Positions 8,046-16,893 of a DNA stretch of 64,000 nt are shown here, in pieces; the first letter of the stretch is position 1, and each line of letters opens with the position of its first letter. Source of the DNA: Oleispira sp963933055 (lineage in GTDB: Bacteria; Pseudomonadota; Gammaproteobacteria; Pseudomonadales; Oceanobacteraceae); contig CAWVSY010000013.1 in NCBI GenBank assembly GCA_963933055.1, positions 1 through 64,000 on the forward strand, written 5' to 3'. Made by a program: the position numbers and the translations under genes. Below the pieces are notes generated by a model that made no database searches, was not told where the DNA came from, and saw only the letters and a program-made list of their open reading frames with translations.

Positions 8046-9509
8046 ATGTGGAGAGAAATTAAGGTTCTACTGATTGATGACGACAGTCAGCGCAGCCATG
8101 ATCTAAAGGTTATTTTAGATTTTCTTGGGGAAGAAGCAATTACTGCCAATGGCAATAATTGGCGATCGCAGGTTGATGCTGAGGTTGGCGAGAGTAATGA
8201 TGTTTCTGCAGTTTTATTAGGAAGCTGTACGGGCGTTAAACTTGAGAAAATTGTTGAAGATATTATTGCTTGGGATAATGGTGCTCCTATTTTATATATT
8301 GGTACTGAGCATACCGATGAAGTTCCAGAAAATTTACGTCGTGCGATCTTAGCCAATGTTGAGATGCCTCCTAGTTATAATAAGTTATTAGATAGCCTAC
8401 ACCGATGCCAAGTTTACCGTGAACAGTTTACTCATAATAGAAGTCGTGCTGAGCGTCGTGAAGTTCAATTATTTCGCAGTTTAGTGGGTACGAGTCGTCA
8501 AATTCAAAATGTACGCGAATTAATTATGCAAGTTGCTGATAAAGATGTAAGTGTCTTAATCACTGGTGAATCGGGTACAGGTAAAGAAGTAGTTGCACGT
8601 AACTTGCACTACCACTCCAATCGCAAAGCAGGGCCTTTTGTTCCGGTTAACTGTGGAGCAATTCCAGCAGAGTTGTTAGAAAGTGAATTATTTGGCCATG
8701 AAAAAGGAGCCTTCACGGGTGCGATTACGACGCGCCAAGGGCGTTTTGAAATGGCCGAAGGCGGCACACTATTTTTAGATGAAATCGGTGATATGCCGTT
8801 GAATATGCAGGTGAAAATTCTGCGTGTTTTGCAAGAGCATACGTATGAGCGGGTTGGTGGTACTAAAACCATGAAAACCAATGTGCGCATTATTGCTGCT
8901 ACGCATAAAAATTTAGAACAGATGATTGAGGGTGAAGTTTTTCGTGAAGATTTGTACTATCGATTAAATGTTTTTCCTATCGAAATGCCTGCGTTACGAG
9001 ATCGTGTTGAAGATTTGCCCTTACTATTGAATGAATTAATTTCTCGTATGGAATACGAGAAACGTGGCTCTATCCGTTTTAACTCGGCCGCTATTATGTC
9101 TTTGTGCCGTCATGAGTGGCATGGCAATGTTCGTGAATTAGCGAACTTAGTCGAACGTCTTGCGATTTTGCATCCTTATGGTGTTGTCGGTGTGAATGAG
9201 CTACCGAAAAAATTCCGCCATGTTGATGAAACCGATGAAAATGGCATGATGCAAGCCCCGGTTATTGCAGACGTCACGCAAGTCGAAAATGGCTTAGTGG
9301 GTGTTGATTCCCCTGCGTTATTACCCGTCAATGGTTTGGACTTGAAAGAATACTTAAATGATTTAGAAAAATCATTGATTCAGCAGGCTCTGGACGATTC
9401 AACTGGCGTAGTAGCGCGTGCAGCTGAAAAATTAAAAATACGTCGTACGACGCTGGTTGAGAAAATGCGTAAATACGACCTTAACCGCAAAGAAAAAGAA
9501 TCTGCATAA
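8046..9509 (+). CDS. fleQ: Flagellar master regulator FleQ (sigma-54 activator)
   Basis: A 487-residue bacterial enhancer-binding protein. Residues 5-120 are the FleQ receiver-like domain. The AAA+ domain follows (about 145-380) with Walker A GESGTGKE, the sigma-54-contacting GAFTGA loop, and Walker B GGTLFLDEIGD. The C-terminus is a Fis-type helix-turn-helix (VARAAEKLKIRRTTLVEKM). LFRS at residues 142-145 and the following VGTS match the c-di-GMP-binding motif of Pseudomonas FleQ at the same numbering. So c-di-GMP control together with FleN (encoded at 40845) is a strong inference. It would activate the sigma-54 promoters found here upstream of fleS, fliE, fliK and fliL. It is monocistronic, with a strong terminator. 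Confidence 0.95.
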   Translation: MWREIKVLLIDDDSQRSHDLKVILDFLGEEAITANGNNWRSQVDAEVGESNDVSAVLLGSCTGVKLEKIVEDIIAWDNGAPILYIGTEHTDEVPENLRRAILANVEMPPSYNKLLDSLHRCQVYREQFTHNRSRAERREVQLFRSLVGTSRQIQNVRELIMQVADKDVSVLITGESGTGKEVVARNLHYHSNRKAGPFVPVNCGAIPAELLESELFGHEKGAFTGAITTRQGRFEMAEGGTLFLDEIGDMPLNMQVKILRVLQEHTYERVGGTKTMKTNVRIIAATHKNLEQMIEGEVFREDLYYRLNVFPIEMPALRDRVEDLPLLLNELISRMEYEKRGSIRFNSAAIMSLCRHEWHGNVRELANLVERLAILHPYGVVGVNELPKKFRHVDETDENGMMQAPVIADVTQVENGLVGVDSPALLPVNGLDLKEYLNDLEKSLIQQALDDSTGVVARAAEKLKIRRTTLVEKMRKYDLNRKEKESA

Positions 9510-9525
9510 TTTTACACAGATTGAT

Positions 9526-9562
9526 AAAAGCCCATAAAACCCTGTTTTATGGGCTTTTTTTT
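9526..9562 (+). terminator. Rho-independent terminator of fleQ
   Basis: A perfect 14-bp stem (9526-9539 with 9545-9558; core AGCCCAT/ATGGGCT), 5-nt loop, and a T-run through 9562. It starts 16 nt after the fleQ stop. Confidence 0.93.
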
Positions 9563-9622
9563 GACTTTTCATCCTGTCTACTTATTTTCTGGCGCTTTAT
9601 TTAAATATTCACGACGTAAAGT

Positions 9623-9638
9623 CGGCACGCTAATTGCT
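9623..9638 (+). promoter_or_regulatory. Sigma-54 promoter of fleSR
   Basis: CGGCACG-CTAA-TTGCT: the GGCACG and TTGCT blocks match the RpoN consensus exactly and GG-N10-GC spacing is kept. It lies 55 nt before the fleS ATG. FleQ is the expected activator. Confidence 0.92.
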
Positions 9639-9693
9639 GAATACCTCATAATACTTTTTTGATGTCGGTAATTCGACACCAGCAGGAGATGTT

Positions 9694-10968
9694 ATGACTA
9701 ACGTCGCTTTATTTAATACCGCACAAAAAAATAGCGCTCCCCATGAGCAATTAAATCGTGAGCAGCTAAAAGATGCTTTTAATTTATTCAACTCTATGTC
9801 AGCTCAGCTTTCTCAAAGCTATGAGTTTTTAGAATCGAAAGTTGAAGAACTCAGTGGTGAGCTTGCCGAGGTTTCATTGCAACGAATGCGCGAACTTGCA
9901 GAGAAAGAGCGTATTGCAGAGCGTCTTGAAAGTTTATTGCATATGTTGCCTGGTGGCATTTTATTGCTGGATGGCGAAGGAAAAATTCGTGAATGTAATC
10001 CCGCTGCGCAAGCTTTATTACTGCCTGAGAGTGATCAGCAAAACTCGACCTCTGAAACAGCGGTTCTCAATAAGGGCGATGTGTTATTAGGTAAGCGCTG
10101 GCGTGATGTGATTGCGTCAAGTTTTAGTCCTAAGCCTGATGATGGTCATGAAATCTCATTGGTTGATGGTCGCCGAGTTAGTTTGCAAACCGCATCTTTG
10201 GGCTCTGAACCCGGCCAAATTATTTTAATTACCGATCAAACCGAAACACGTAAATTGCAAGACAGTTTAAGCCAGCATCAAAGATTGTCTTCCATGGGGA
10301 ATATGGTTGCGTCACTTGCACACCAAATTCGTACGCCTTTAAGTGCTGCCATGATTTATGGCGAGCATTTGCAAAATGAAGATTTAGCACCTGAGCAACG
10401 TGAAAAATTTGCGCATAAAATGATGCAGCGTTTGCATCACTTAGAACATCAAATTCGTGACATGCTGATTTTTGCCCGGGGTGAGGCTCCACTGAACGAT
10501 GATTTAGCACTGTCTCAGTTATTACGCGATTGGCAAGAAGCGCTTGAAATTCCTTTGCAGCAACATAATGCCTCGTGTGAGTTTCAAGTGAATAAAGTAG
10601 ATGTGCATCTTCATTGTAATCGCGATGCTTTGATCGGCGCGTTAATGAACTTAGTCAATAATGCTTTGGAAGCATGTGGGCAGGGGGCAAAGTTAAAGGT
10701 TCGGATTAATGTTGATGCGCAGTACCAGGTAGTTATTGAGATACAAGATAATGGCCCTGGTTTTGGCAGTGCGATTAACGAACAAATTTTACAGCCTTTT
10801 TTCACAACTAAAAGTAATGGAACCGGTTTAGGGTTAGCGGTTGTACAAGCAATAGCTCGGGCGCATTACGGTGAATTTAATATTGCGTCTAGTGCAGAAG
10901 GGGCTATTGCGAGTGTGCGTTTACCGGCACAGCCTATTGTTGATAAAGCAGTTGCCACTAGCCATTAA
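9694..10968 (+). CDS. fleS: Flagellar sensor histidine kinase FleS
   Basis: A 424-residue soluble kinase without membrane segments. An N-terminal coiled coil (residues 35-90) leads into a PAS domain (about 85-185, LLHMLPGGILLLDGEGKIRE). The HisKA helix has the phosphorylated His210 in SLAHQIRTPLSA. The ATPase domain shows the N box (NLVNNALEAC), G1 (DNGPGFG) and G2 (TGLGLAVVQA). FleS phosphorylates FleR, the next gene, to switch on class III (hook and basal body) genes in the polar-flagellum cascade. The start at 9694 has an AGGAGAT ribosome site. The gap to fleR is 62 nt without a terminator, so the two form an operon. Confidence 0.94.
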   Translation: MTNVALFNTAQKNSAPHEQLNREQLKDAFNLFNSMSAQLSQSYEFLESKVEELSGELAEVSLQRMRELAEKERIAERLESLLHMLPGGILLLDGEGKIRECNPAAQALLLPESDQQNSTSETAVLNKGDVLLGKRWRDVIASSFSPKPDDGHEISLVDGRRVSLQTASLGSEPGQIILITDQTETRKLQDSLSQHQRLSSMGNMVASLAHQIRTPLSAAMIYGEHLQNEDLAPEQREKFAHKMMQRLHHLEHQIRDMLIFARGEAPLNDDLALSQLLRDWQEALEIPLQQHNASCEFQVNKVDVHLHCNRDALIGALMNLVNNALEACGQGAKLKVRINVDAQYQVVIEIQDNGPGFGSAINEQILQPFFTTKSNGTGLGLAVVQAIARAHYGEFNIASSAEGAIASVRLPAQPIVDKAVATSH

Positions 10969-11030
10969 TTGTTAGCCATTAGCCCTCGAATATAAATGTT
11001 CGCATTTAATAATAAGCACTGGAGAAAAAT

Positions 11031-12392
11031 ATGAAAATTTTAGTTGTTGAAGATGATCCAAATTTAAGAGAAGCGATTGTCGATTCGTTAATGCTAAAAG
11101 GTCATCAGGTTCAAGATGCTTGTAATGGTGTGGATGCTGTAAAAGTGATTGCCCAGTCGTCGTTGGATATTATTTTAAGCGACATTAATATGCCAGAAAT
11201 GGATGGCTTGGAACTTTTGGCGCATGTCAAAAAAAATCAGCCTTGGTTGCCAATGATTTTAATGACCGCGTATGGCGATGTTGGCCAAGCGGTTAAAGCC
11301 ATGCAGTTGGGTGCCAATGATTATTTGATGAAACCGTTTGAGGTACAAGAATTATTATCTTTGATTAATAAGTATCAACCAACGGTTGTGGCTGAAGTTG
11401 ATGATGCTCCCATTGCAGAGTCCTCGGCCAGTAAGCGTTTATTTCAAATCGCCGAAAAAGTGGCGGTGACAGATTCTACAGTATTAATCTCGGGTGAAAG
11501 CGGTACCGGTAAAGAAGTTTTGGCGCGTTACATTCATCAGCATTCTTTGCGTTCAGGTCAACCATTTGTCGCGATTAACTGTGCCGCAATTCCTGAGAAT
11601 ATGCTGGAAGCCATGTTATTTGGCTATGAGAAAGGCGCTTTTACTGGGGCTTATGCCGCGACGCCCGGAAAATTTGAGCAAGCTAATGGTGGCACTCTTT
11701 TATTAGACGAAATAACCGAAATGGATATTTCGCTGCAAGCCAAGCTCTTGCGCGTTTTACAAGAACAGCAGGTTGAGCGTTTAGGGGGGAAGAAAACGAT
11801 TGATTTGGATGTGCGCATTATTGCAACGACTAACCGCGAGCTAGCCGATTATGTAGCGGAAGGTCATTTCCGTGAAGATCTTTATTATCGTCTCAGTGTA
11901 TTTCCACTTAACTGGTCGCCATTACGCGAACGCATAGAAGATATTGAACCGCTGACGCAATTGTTATTGCAAAAGCATGCAGGAAAAATGAAAAAGCCTG
12001 TGCCGAAGCTGAGTATCGATGCGCAGAAAAAATTACTGTCTCATCCTTGGCCTGGCAATGTGCGTGAACTTGATAATACCGTTCAGCGTGCGTTGATATT
12101 GCAGCAAGGCAATCAAATTACCGCTGAAGATTTAGTCTTAACTCCTGTGCCGAAAAATCGTCGCTTTGATGTATCGCAAGTGCCAGAAAACATGCCTTTA
12201 GAAATGTCGGCAGAGAATGCATTAGGCAGTGACTTGAAACAGCGAGAAATTGAATTGATTGTGCAAGCACTTAATGAAGAGCCTAGTCGCAAAGATGCTG
12301 CGGAACGCTTAGGTATTAGCCCACGCACCCTGCGTTATAAGGTCGCTAAATTACGTGAAGAAGGCATTGATATTGAAGCGCAGTTGGTATGA
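11031..12392 (+). CDS. fleR: Flagellar response regulator FleR (sigma-54 activator)
   Basis: A 453-residue NtrC-type regulator. The receiver (residues 1-118) has acidic VVEDD, phospho-acceptor Asp51 (LSDINMPEMDG) and the conserved Lys in LMKPF. The AAA+ domain has Walker A GESGTGKE and the GAFTGA loop (EKGAFTGAYAA), so it contacts sigma-54. A Fis-like helix-turn-helix is at the end (RKDAAERLGISPRTLRYK). Phosphorylated by FleS, it should activate the fliE, fliK, fliL and flhA promoters listed here. GGAGAAAA precedes the ATG. Confidence 0.95.
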   Translation: MKILVVEDDPNLREAIVDSLMLKGHQVQDACNGVDAVKVIAQSSLDIILSDINMPEMDGLELLAHVKKNQPWLPMILMTAYGDVGQAVKAMQLGANDYLMKPFEVQELLSLINKYQPTVVAEVDDAPIAESSASKRLFQIAEKVAVTDSTVLISGESGTGKEVLARYIHQHSLRSGQPFVAINCAAIPENMLEAMLFGYEKGAFTGAYAATPGKFEQANGGTLLLDEITEMDISLQAKLLRVLQEQQVERLGGKKTIDLDVRIIATTNRELADYVAEGHFREDLYYRLSVFPLNWSPLRERIEDIEPLTQLLLQKHAGKMKKPVPKLSIDAQKKLLSHPWPGNVRELDNTVQRALILQQGNQITAEDLVLTPVPKNRRFDVSQVPENMPLEMSAENALGSDLKQREIELIVQALNEEPSRKDAAERLGISPRTLRYKVAKLREEGIDIEAQLV

Positions 12393-12421
12393 GTACTGCG
12401 CACATTTTTTATTTCAAAAAT

Positions 12422-12437
12422 TGGCCCGTAAGTTGCA
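12422..12437 (+). promoter_or_regulatory. Sigma-54 promoter of fliEFGHIJ
   Basis: TGGCCCG-TAAG-TTGCA, one mismatch to TGGCACG-N4-TTGCA with correct GG-N10-GC spacing, about 94 nt upstream of the fliE ATG and 30 nt after the fleR stop. Confidence 0.9.
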
Positions 12438-12530
12438 AAAAGGATAAGTAATAGGCGAAAGTGCCAAAAAAAGTTAAGTGAAGTTGAATAGAAGTGTCAA
12501 TTTCACTTAGAAAAAGTTGAGGTAAAAATT

Positions 12531-13088
12531 ATGGTTAACAGTGCAGACATTAATTCTGTTTTATTGCAGATGCGCCAAGTGCGTCAGCAATTACAAACCA
12601 CCGATCCTTCTGCCTCGGCTGGATTAAATACGCAAGCAACGGGTATGCAGAATAGCAACGTTGGTGCGCCGCAGAACAGTTTTGCCGCCCAGCTTCAACA
12701 GCAGCGTAGCCAGCTTGATCCATCGATCACATCGCCTTCTCCTAGCTCGGCCATGAATCCGAGCCAATTCCGCCATGAAATGACTCAGCAAGATTTGATT
12801 AATCAGGCTGCTGCACTGGATACTCGCCCTGGTAATCAAATGAATCTTGCGCCAACAGGAAATACGCCTAGCATCGGTGAAATGATGGGCAACGCGATTA
12901 ATCATGTTAATGCGACCCAGCAGCATGCGGGTAGTATGAGTACGCGCTATACCCAAGGTGATCCTAATATCGATTTACCGGAAGTGATGGTCGCTATGCA
13001 AAAATCCAGTGTTTCTTTTCAAGCAATGTCACAAGTACGCAATAAATTATTAGAAGCGTATAAAGACATTATGAATATGCCAGTTTAA
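12531..13088 (+). CDS. fliE: Flagellar hook-basal body protein FliE (extended)
   Basis: FliE joins the MS ring to the proximal rod and is among the first proteins exported. The C-terminal family signature is clear: DLPEVMVAMQKSSVSFQAMS followed by QVRNKLLEAYKDIMNMPV. At 185 residues it is much longer than the usual ~110. The excess is a Gln/Ser/Pro/Asn-rich stretch (about residues 25-110) between the N-terminal export helix and the conserved C-terminal helices. It is first in the fliE-fliJ operon, behind a sigma-54 promoter. fliF starts 14 nt later. Confidence 0.92.
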   Translation: MVNSADINSVLLQMRQVRQQLQTTDPSASAGLNTQATGMQNSNVGAPQNSFAAQLQQQRSQLDPSITSPSPSSAMNPSQFRHEMTQQDLINQAAALDTRPGNQMNLAPTGNTPSIGEMMGNAINHVNATQQHAGSMSTRYTQGDPNIDLPEVMVAMQKSSVSFQAMSQVRNKLLEAYKDIMNMPV

Positions 13089-13102
13089 CGAGGCGTTATT
13101 AA

Positions 13103-14815
13103 ATGGAAAATGCGGTAGCGACTCCTAACCCTTCTTCATCCAATGCCGATGCTGGTACTGATTTAGCCGTTGACGATTCTATTGATGAGTTAGAGCAAAA
13201 TGTTCACCCTGTGGTGGCGGGCTTTAATAAATTATCAATTGTACGACAGGGAGCAATTTTAGGAGGTTTGGCATTAGCGGTTGCGCTAACCGTTTCTATT
13301 TTTATTTGGTCAAAAGAGCCTAACTATAAACCGCTGATTAATCGTATGCAGGATTATAACGCGCAAGAAATTATTGAAGTTTTACAGCGTGAAGGCATTG
13401 AGTTTGAAATTGATCCATCATCGCAAGTTCTAATGGTACGTGCCGATGAAATACACGATGCGCGCTTGAAGTTGGCCGCCGCTAGCTTGATTGATGATAA
13501 AACGGTGGGCTTAGAATTATTGGATAATGAATCTAATTTAGGTACCAGTCATTTTATTGAAACAGCCCGCTATCGTCGCGGTTTAGAGGGCGAATTGGCG
13601 CGGACCATTGCGAGTGTACAAGCGATTCGTAATGCGCGTGTGCATTTAGCCATTCCTAAGCAATCTGTTTTTGTTCGAGATCATCGCAAACCAAGAGCTT
13701 CGGTCTTTTTGGAATTATACGCAGGGGCTAATTTACATAAAGATCAGGTTGAAGCCATTGTAAATCTTGTTTCTTCTTCGATCAGCGAAATGGATAAAGG
13801 CGCTGTTTCCGTCGTTGATCAAAAAGGCAATCTGCTATCGAAGATCAAAAATGATAATCAAGAAATGTTGGCGACTAAGCAGCTGCAATATACGGAACGC
13901 GTTGAAGACTCTATTAGCGCTCGAGTTAACAGTATTTTAAAACCGGTATTAGGTGTCGAAAATTATAAAGCAGAGGTTTCAGCGGATATCGATTTTACTG
14001 TGGTTGAGCAATCGGAAGAAATTTTTAATCCAGATCTTATTGCTATTCGCAGTGAGCAATTGATTGATCAGCGAACGGTTAATGCGAAAGATGGAGGCAT
14101 TCCAGGCGCATTATCGAATCAGCCTCCCGGTGAGGCCGCTGCACCAGAGCAAATAGATCCTGCGACAGGCGAGCCTATTGTTCCTATGGAAAAACGCAGT
14201 GAAACAACACGTAATTATGAAGTCGATCGCACCATCAGCTACAAACAGCAGCAAGTCGGAAAAATCAATCGTCTAACCGTTGCCGTTGTCGTGAACGACA
14301 AAGAATCGATCAATGCTGAAACAGGCGACATTCAATTTTTACCTTGGGCGGAAACCGACTTAGATCGTTTAGAAATATTGGTTAAAGATGCAGTTGGTTT
14401 TAATGCTGCAAGAGGGGATAGTATTAATGTCATTAATTCGCCTTTTATGGGTAAAGGCGAAGTTGGACTTGGCAGCCCTGAATTTTGGACTCAGCCTTGG
14501 TTTTGGGAAATCATGAAGCAGGTGCTGGCGGGTCTCTTCTTACTGGTGCTCATCTTTGGCGTTATTCGTCCTACCATTAAGAGCATTGCCAATAACGGTA
14601 AGGATGAAGATGATCTAGGCTTGGATGAGCTGTCGGATGCTGAAGATCAGTTTGATGAAGATCGAGTAACCCTATCAGGAGCGGATGATTTTATTCTTCC
14701 TGGCGCTTCTGAAAGCTTTGAGCGACAGCTGGATGCATTAAAAGGCTTAATTGCCGAAGACCCTGCTCGAGTTGCTCAATTGGTTATCTCATGGATCAAT
14801 AACGGCGATGACTAG
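13103..14815 (+). CDS. fliF: Flagellar MS-ring protein FliF
   Basis: A 570-residue membrane-ring protein that nucleates basal-body assembly. An acidic cytoplasmic N-tail precedes the first transmembrane helix (about residues 50-70, GAILGGLALAVALTVSIFIW). The YscJ/FliF ring-building domains follow (about 75-330). After a disordered Pro/Gly/Glu segment and the RBM3-type region comes the second transmembrane helix (about 470-490, VLAGLFLLVLIFGVI). The cytoplasmic C-terminus ends in the FliG-binding helix (RVAQLVISWINN). Length and order are normal for the family. Confidence 0.96.
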   Translation: MENAVATPNPSSSNADAGTDLAVDDSIDELEQNVHPVVAGFNKLSIVRQGAILGGLALAVALTVSIFIWSKEPNYKPLINRMQDYNAQEIIEVLQREGIEFEIDPSSQVLMVRADEIHDARLKLAAASLIDDKTVGLELLDNESNLGTSHFIETARYRRGLEGELARTIASVQAIRNARVHLAIPKQSVFVRDHRKPRASVFLELYAGANLHKDQVEAIVNLVSSSISEMDKGAVSVVDQKGNLLSKIKNDNQEMLATKQLQYTERVEDSISARVNSILKPVLGVENYKAEVSADIDFTVVEQSEEIFNPDLIAIRSEQLIDQRTVNAKDGGIPGALSNQPPGEAAAPEQIDPATGEPIVPMEKRSETTRNYEVDRTISYKQQQVGKINRLTVAVVVNDKESINAETGDIQFLPWAETDLDRLEILVKDAVGFNAARGDSINVINSPFMGKGEVGLGSPEFWTQPWFWEIMKQVLAGLFLLVLIFGVIRPTIKSIANNGKDEDDLGLDELSDAEDQFDEDRVTLSGADDFILPGASESFERQLDALKGLIAEDPARVAQLVISWINNGDD

Positions 14816-14862
14816 CATGATTAAACGAATAGCCGTCAAGATGATTAAGGTGCAGAAATATA

Positions 14863-15900
14863 ATGCCTGACAATATGCCAGCACAGACAAACCAGAAAGA
14901 GTTATTAGCGAATCTTTCTCGAATAGAGCGTGCTTCTATTTTATTGATGAGTTTGGGTGAAAAAGACGCCGCTGAAATTCTGAAACACATGGGTCCTAAA
15001 GAAGTACAAAAAGTAGGTACTTCGATGGCGACGCTAAAAGATGTGCGCCAAGAACAAGTTGAAGGTGTTGTTCTAGAATTTTTAGAGGCCGTGAGTGGCC
15101 AAACGGGCATGGGATTGGGATCAGATGACTATATCCGTAATATGCTTAAGCAAGCGCTAGGCGACGATAAAGCGGGCGCGTTAATTGATCGTATTTTATT
15201 GGGCGGCAGTACCACCGGTTTAGATTCTTTGAAATGGATGGAGTCACGCCAAGTAGCCGATCTTATTCGTCATGAGCACCCACAGATTCAAGCCATTGTT
15301 ATTTCCTATCTAGATCCTGATCAATCGGCAGAGATTTTATCGAACTTTGATGAAAAAGTGCGCCTCGATATTATTATGCGTGTGGCGGCGTTAGAAGCGG
15401 TTCAGCCTGCGGCACTGCAAGAATTGAACGATATTTTAGAGCGTCAATTCTCGGGTAAAGCCGGTACTCAGACGCAAACGATGGGTGGGGTTAAAGTGGC
15501 TGCCAGTATTGTTAACTTGGTGGATAGCACCATTGCAAATGACCTGCTTGAGCAGATTAAAGAAAGTGATGAAGACATGGGGAATCAGATTCAAGACTTA
15601 ATGTTTGTCTTTGATAACTTAATTGATGTTGATGATCGAGGCATTCAAGCCTTAATGCGTGAAGTTTCAACCGATTTATTAGTCGTTGCATTGAAAGGCG
15701 CAGATAACGCGGTACAAGAGAAAATATTTAAGAACATGTCTAAGCGTGCCGCAGAATTGCTCCGCGATGATCTAGAGGCAAAAGGCCCGATGAAGGTCAG
15801 TGAAGTTGAAGGTGCGCAAAAAGAAATTCTTACTATTGCTCGTCGTTTGGCGGACGCTGGCGAGATGATCTTAGGAGGAGGTGGTGAGGCTATGGTGTAA
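14863..15900 (+). CDS. fliG: Flagellar motor switch protein FliG
   Basis: A 345-residue C-ring protein. The N-terminal domain (RIERASILLMSLGEKDAAEI) binds FliF. The middle domain carries the EHPQ motif (IRHEHPQIQAIVISYLDP) used for FliM contact. The C-terminal domain (about 240-340) holds the charged torque helix (KGADNAVQEKIFKNMSKRAA) that meets the stator. Both stators of this organism would act here; only MotC/MotD is encoded in this window. It lies 47 nt after fliF in the same operon. Confidence 0.97.
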   Translation: MPDNMPAQTNQKELLANLSRIERASILLMSLGEKDAAEILKHMGPKEVQKVGTSMATLKDVRQEQVEGVVLEFLEAVSGQTGMGLGSDDYIRNMLKQALGDDKAGALIDRILLGGSTTGLDSLKWMESRQVADLIRHEHPQIQAIVISYLDPDQSAEILSNFDEKVRLDIIMRVAALEAVQPAALQELNDILERQFSGKAGTQTQTMGGVKVAASIVNLVDSTIANDLLEQIKESDEDMGNQIQDLMFVFDNLIDVDDRGIQALMREVSTDLLVVALKGADNAVQEKIFKNMSKRAAELLRDDLEAKGPMKVSEVEGAQKEILTIARRLADAGEMILGGGGEAMV

Positions 15901-15903
15901 ACC

Positions 15904-16893
15904 ATGTTGCCGCTTACGATTATGAATGATGCTATCGATTCTATAGATCCAGAGGAAGAAGAGTTTAAAGCCGGTAGTGAAGATATCGAAATTAAACCTT
16001 GGGATTTGCCCTATTGGCGGGGTGGCCCAGTTAAAGACGATGCTCATTCTGAAGTTCCTGAAACGATGGAAGAAGAGGTTGAAGTCGTCGAGCCGATAAC
16101 CGTTGAAGAACTTGAAGCCATTCGCAGTGAAGGGTATGAAGAAGGCTTTCTACAGGGCCTGAATGAAGGTCGAGAAAAAGGCGAAGCTGAAGGTAAAAAA
16201 CAAGGGTTAATCGACGGCAAAGAAGCAGGCTGTCAAGAAGGTAAGCAAGAAGGCAATCGTATTGGTTTTGAAGCGGGACAAGCTGAAGGGCTCGCCGCAG
16301 GTAAAGAAGAAATTACGTTAGCCGCCGATAATTTGGCAAAAGTGGTGAAGCAGTTAGAGCAACGCTTAAGTGAAAAAGATGCGGCACTGCCGCAGGTACT
16401 CAGTCAGCTTATTAAAACAGCGTGCGAAACGATTATTGAAAGAGAATTACAGCAAGGCGACGATCAGATTGTCAATAAAGTGACTGCTGCTCTTAAGCAG
16501 TTGCCAGGTGGTGCAGAAAATATTCAAGTATTTGTGAGTCGCAGTGATGCCGTTTATTTAGAACAGGGGTTAACCTATTTAGGTCAACAGGTCGATTTTG
16601 AAATAGATGATGCTCTTGTTACTGGCAGTGCCCGAATTACGACTAAGCAATCTTTAATTGAGTTTAGTCACCAAGAACGCATGCAGAAAGTATTCGAATT
16701 AATTGATTCGCAATGTGAAAAACTCGATTTAACCGATATTGAAGGTGAGCAACAAGAAGAGCCAGCAGATGAAGTTGTCGAGGAAACTGAAATAGCAGAA
16801 AGCGTATCAGAAGACGTAGCACCAGAAGAACATGACCAGGAAGAAGACGATGAAGCGCTGGATGATGACGCCAGCGAAGGTGATTCGTTGTGA
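15904..16893 (+). CDS. fliH: Flagellar export regulator FliH
   Basis: A 329-residue FliH, regulator and peripheral stalk of the FliI ATPase. The diagnostic feature is the GxxxG repeat run around residues 75-140 (EGYEEGFLQGLNEGREKG and onward). A conserved C-terminal domain resembling V-ATPase subunit E/F-ATPase delta follows (about 150-265). Residues 280-329 form a strongly acidic tail that ordinary FliH lacks. The start at 15904 is 4 nt after the fliG stop; the best ribosome site (GGTGAGG) lies inside the fliG end, about 15 nt upstream, so coupled translation is likely. The stop overlaps the fliI start by 4 nt. Confidence 0.93.
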   Translation: MLPLTIMNDAIDSIDPEEEEFKAGSEDIEIKPWDLPYWRGGPVKDDAHSEVPETMEEEVEVVEPITVEELEAIRSEGYEEGFLQGLNEGREKGEAEGKKQGLIDGKEAGCQEGKQEGNRIGFEAGQAEGLAAGKEEITLAADNLAKVVKQLEQRLSEKDAALPQVLSQLIKTACETIIERELQQGDDQIVNKVTAALKQLPGGAENIQVFVSRSDAVYLEQGLTYLGQQVDFEIDDALVTGSARITTKQSLIEFSHQERMQKVFELIDSQCEKLDLTDIEGEQQEEPADEVVEETEIAESVSEDVAPEEHDQEEDDEALDDDASEGDSL

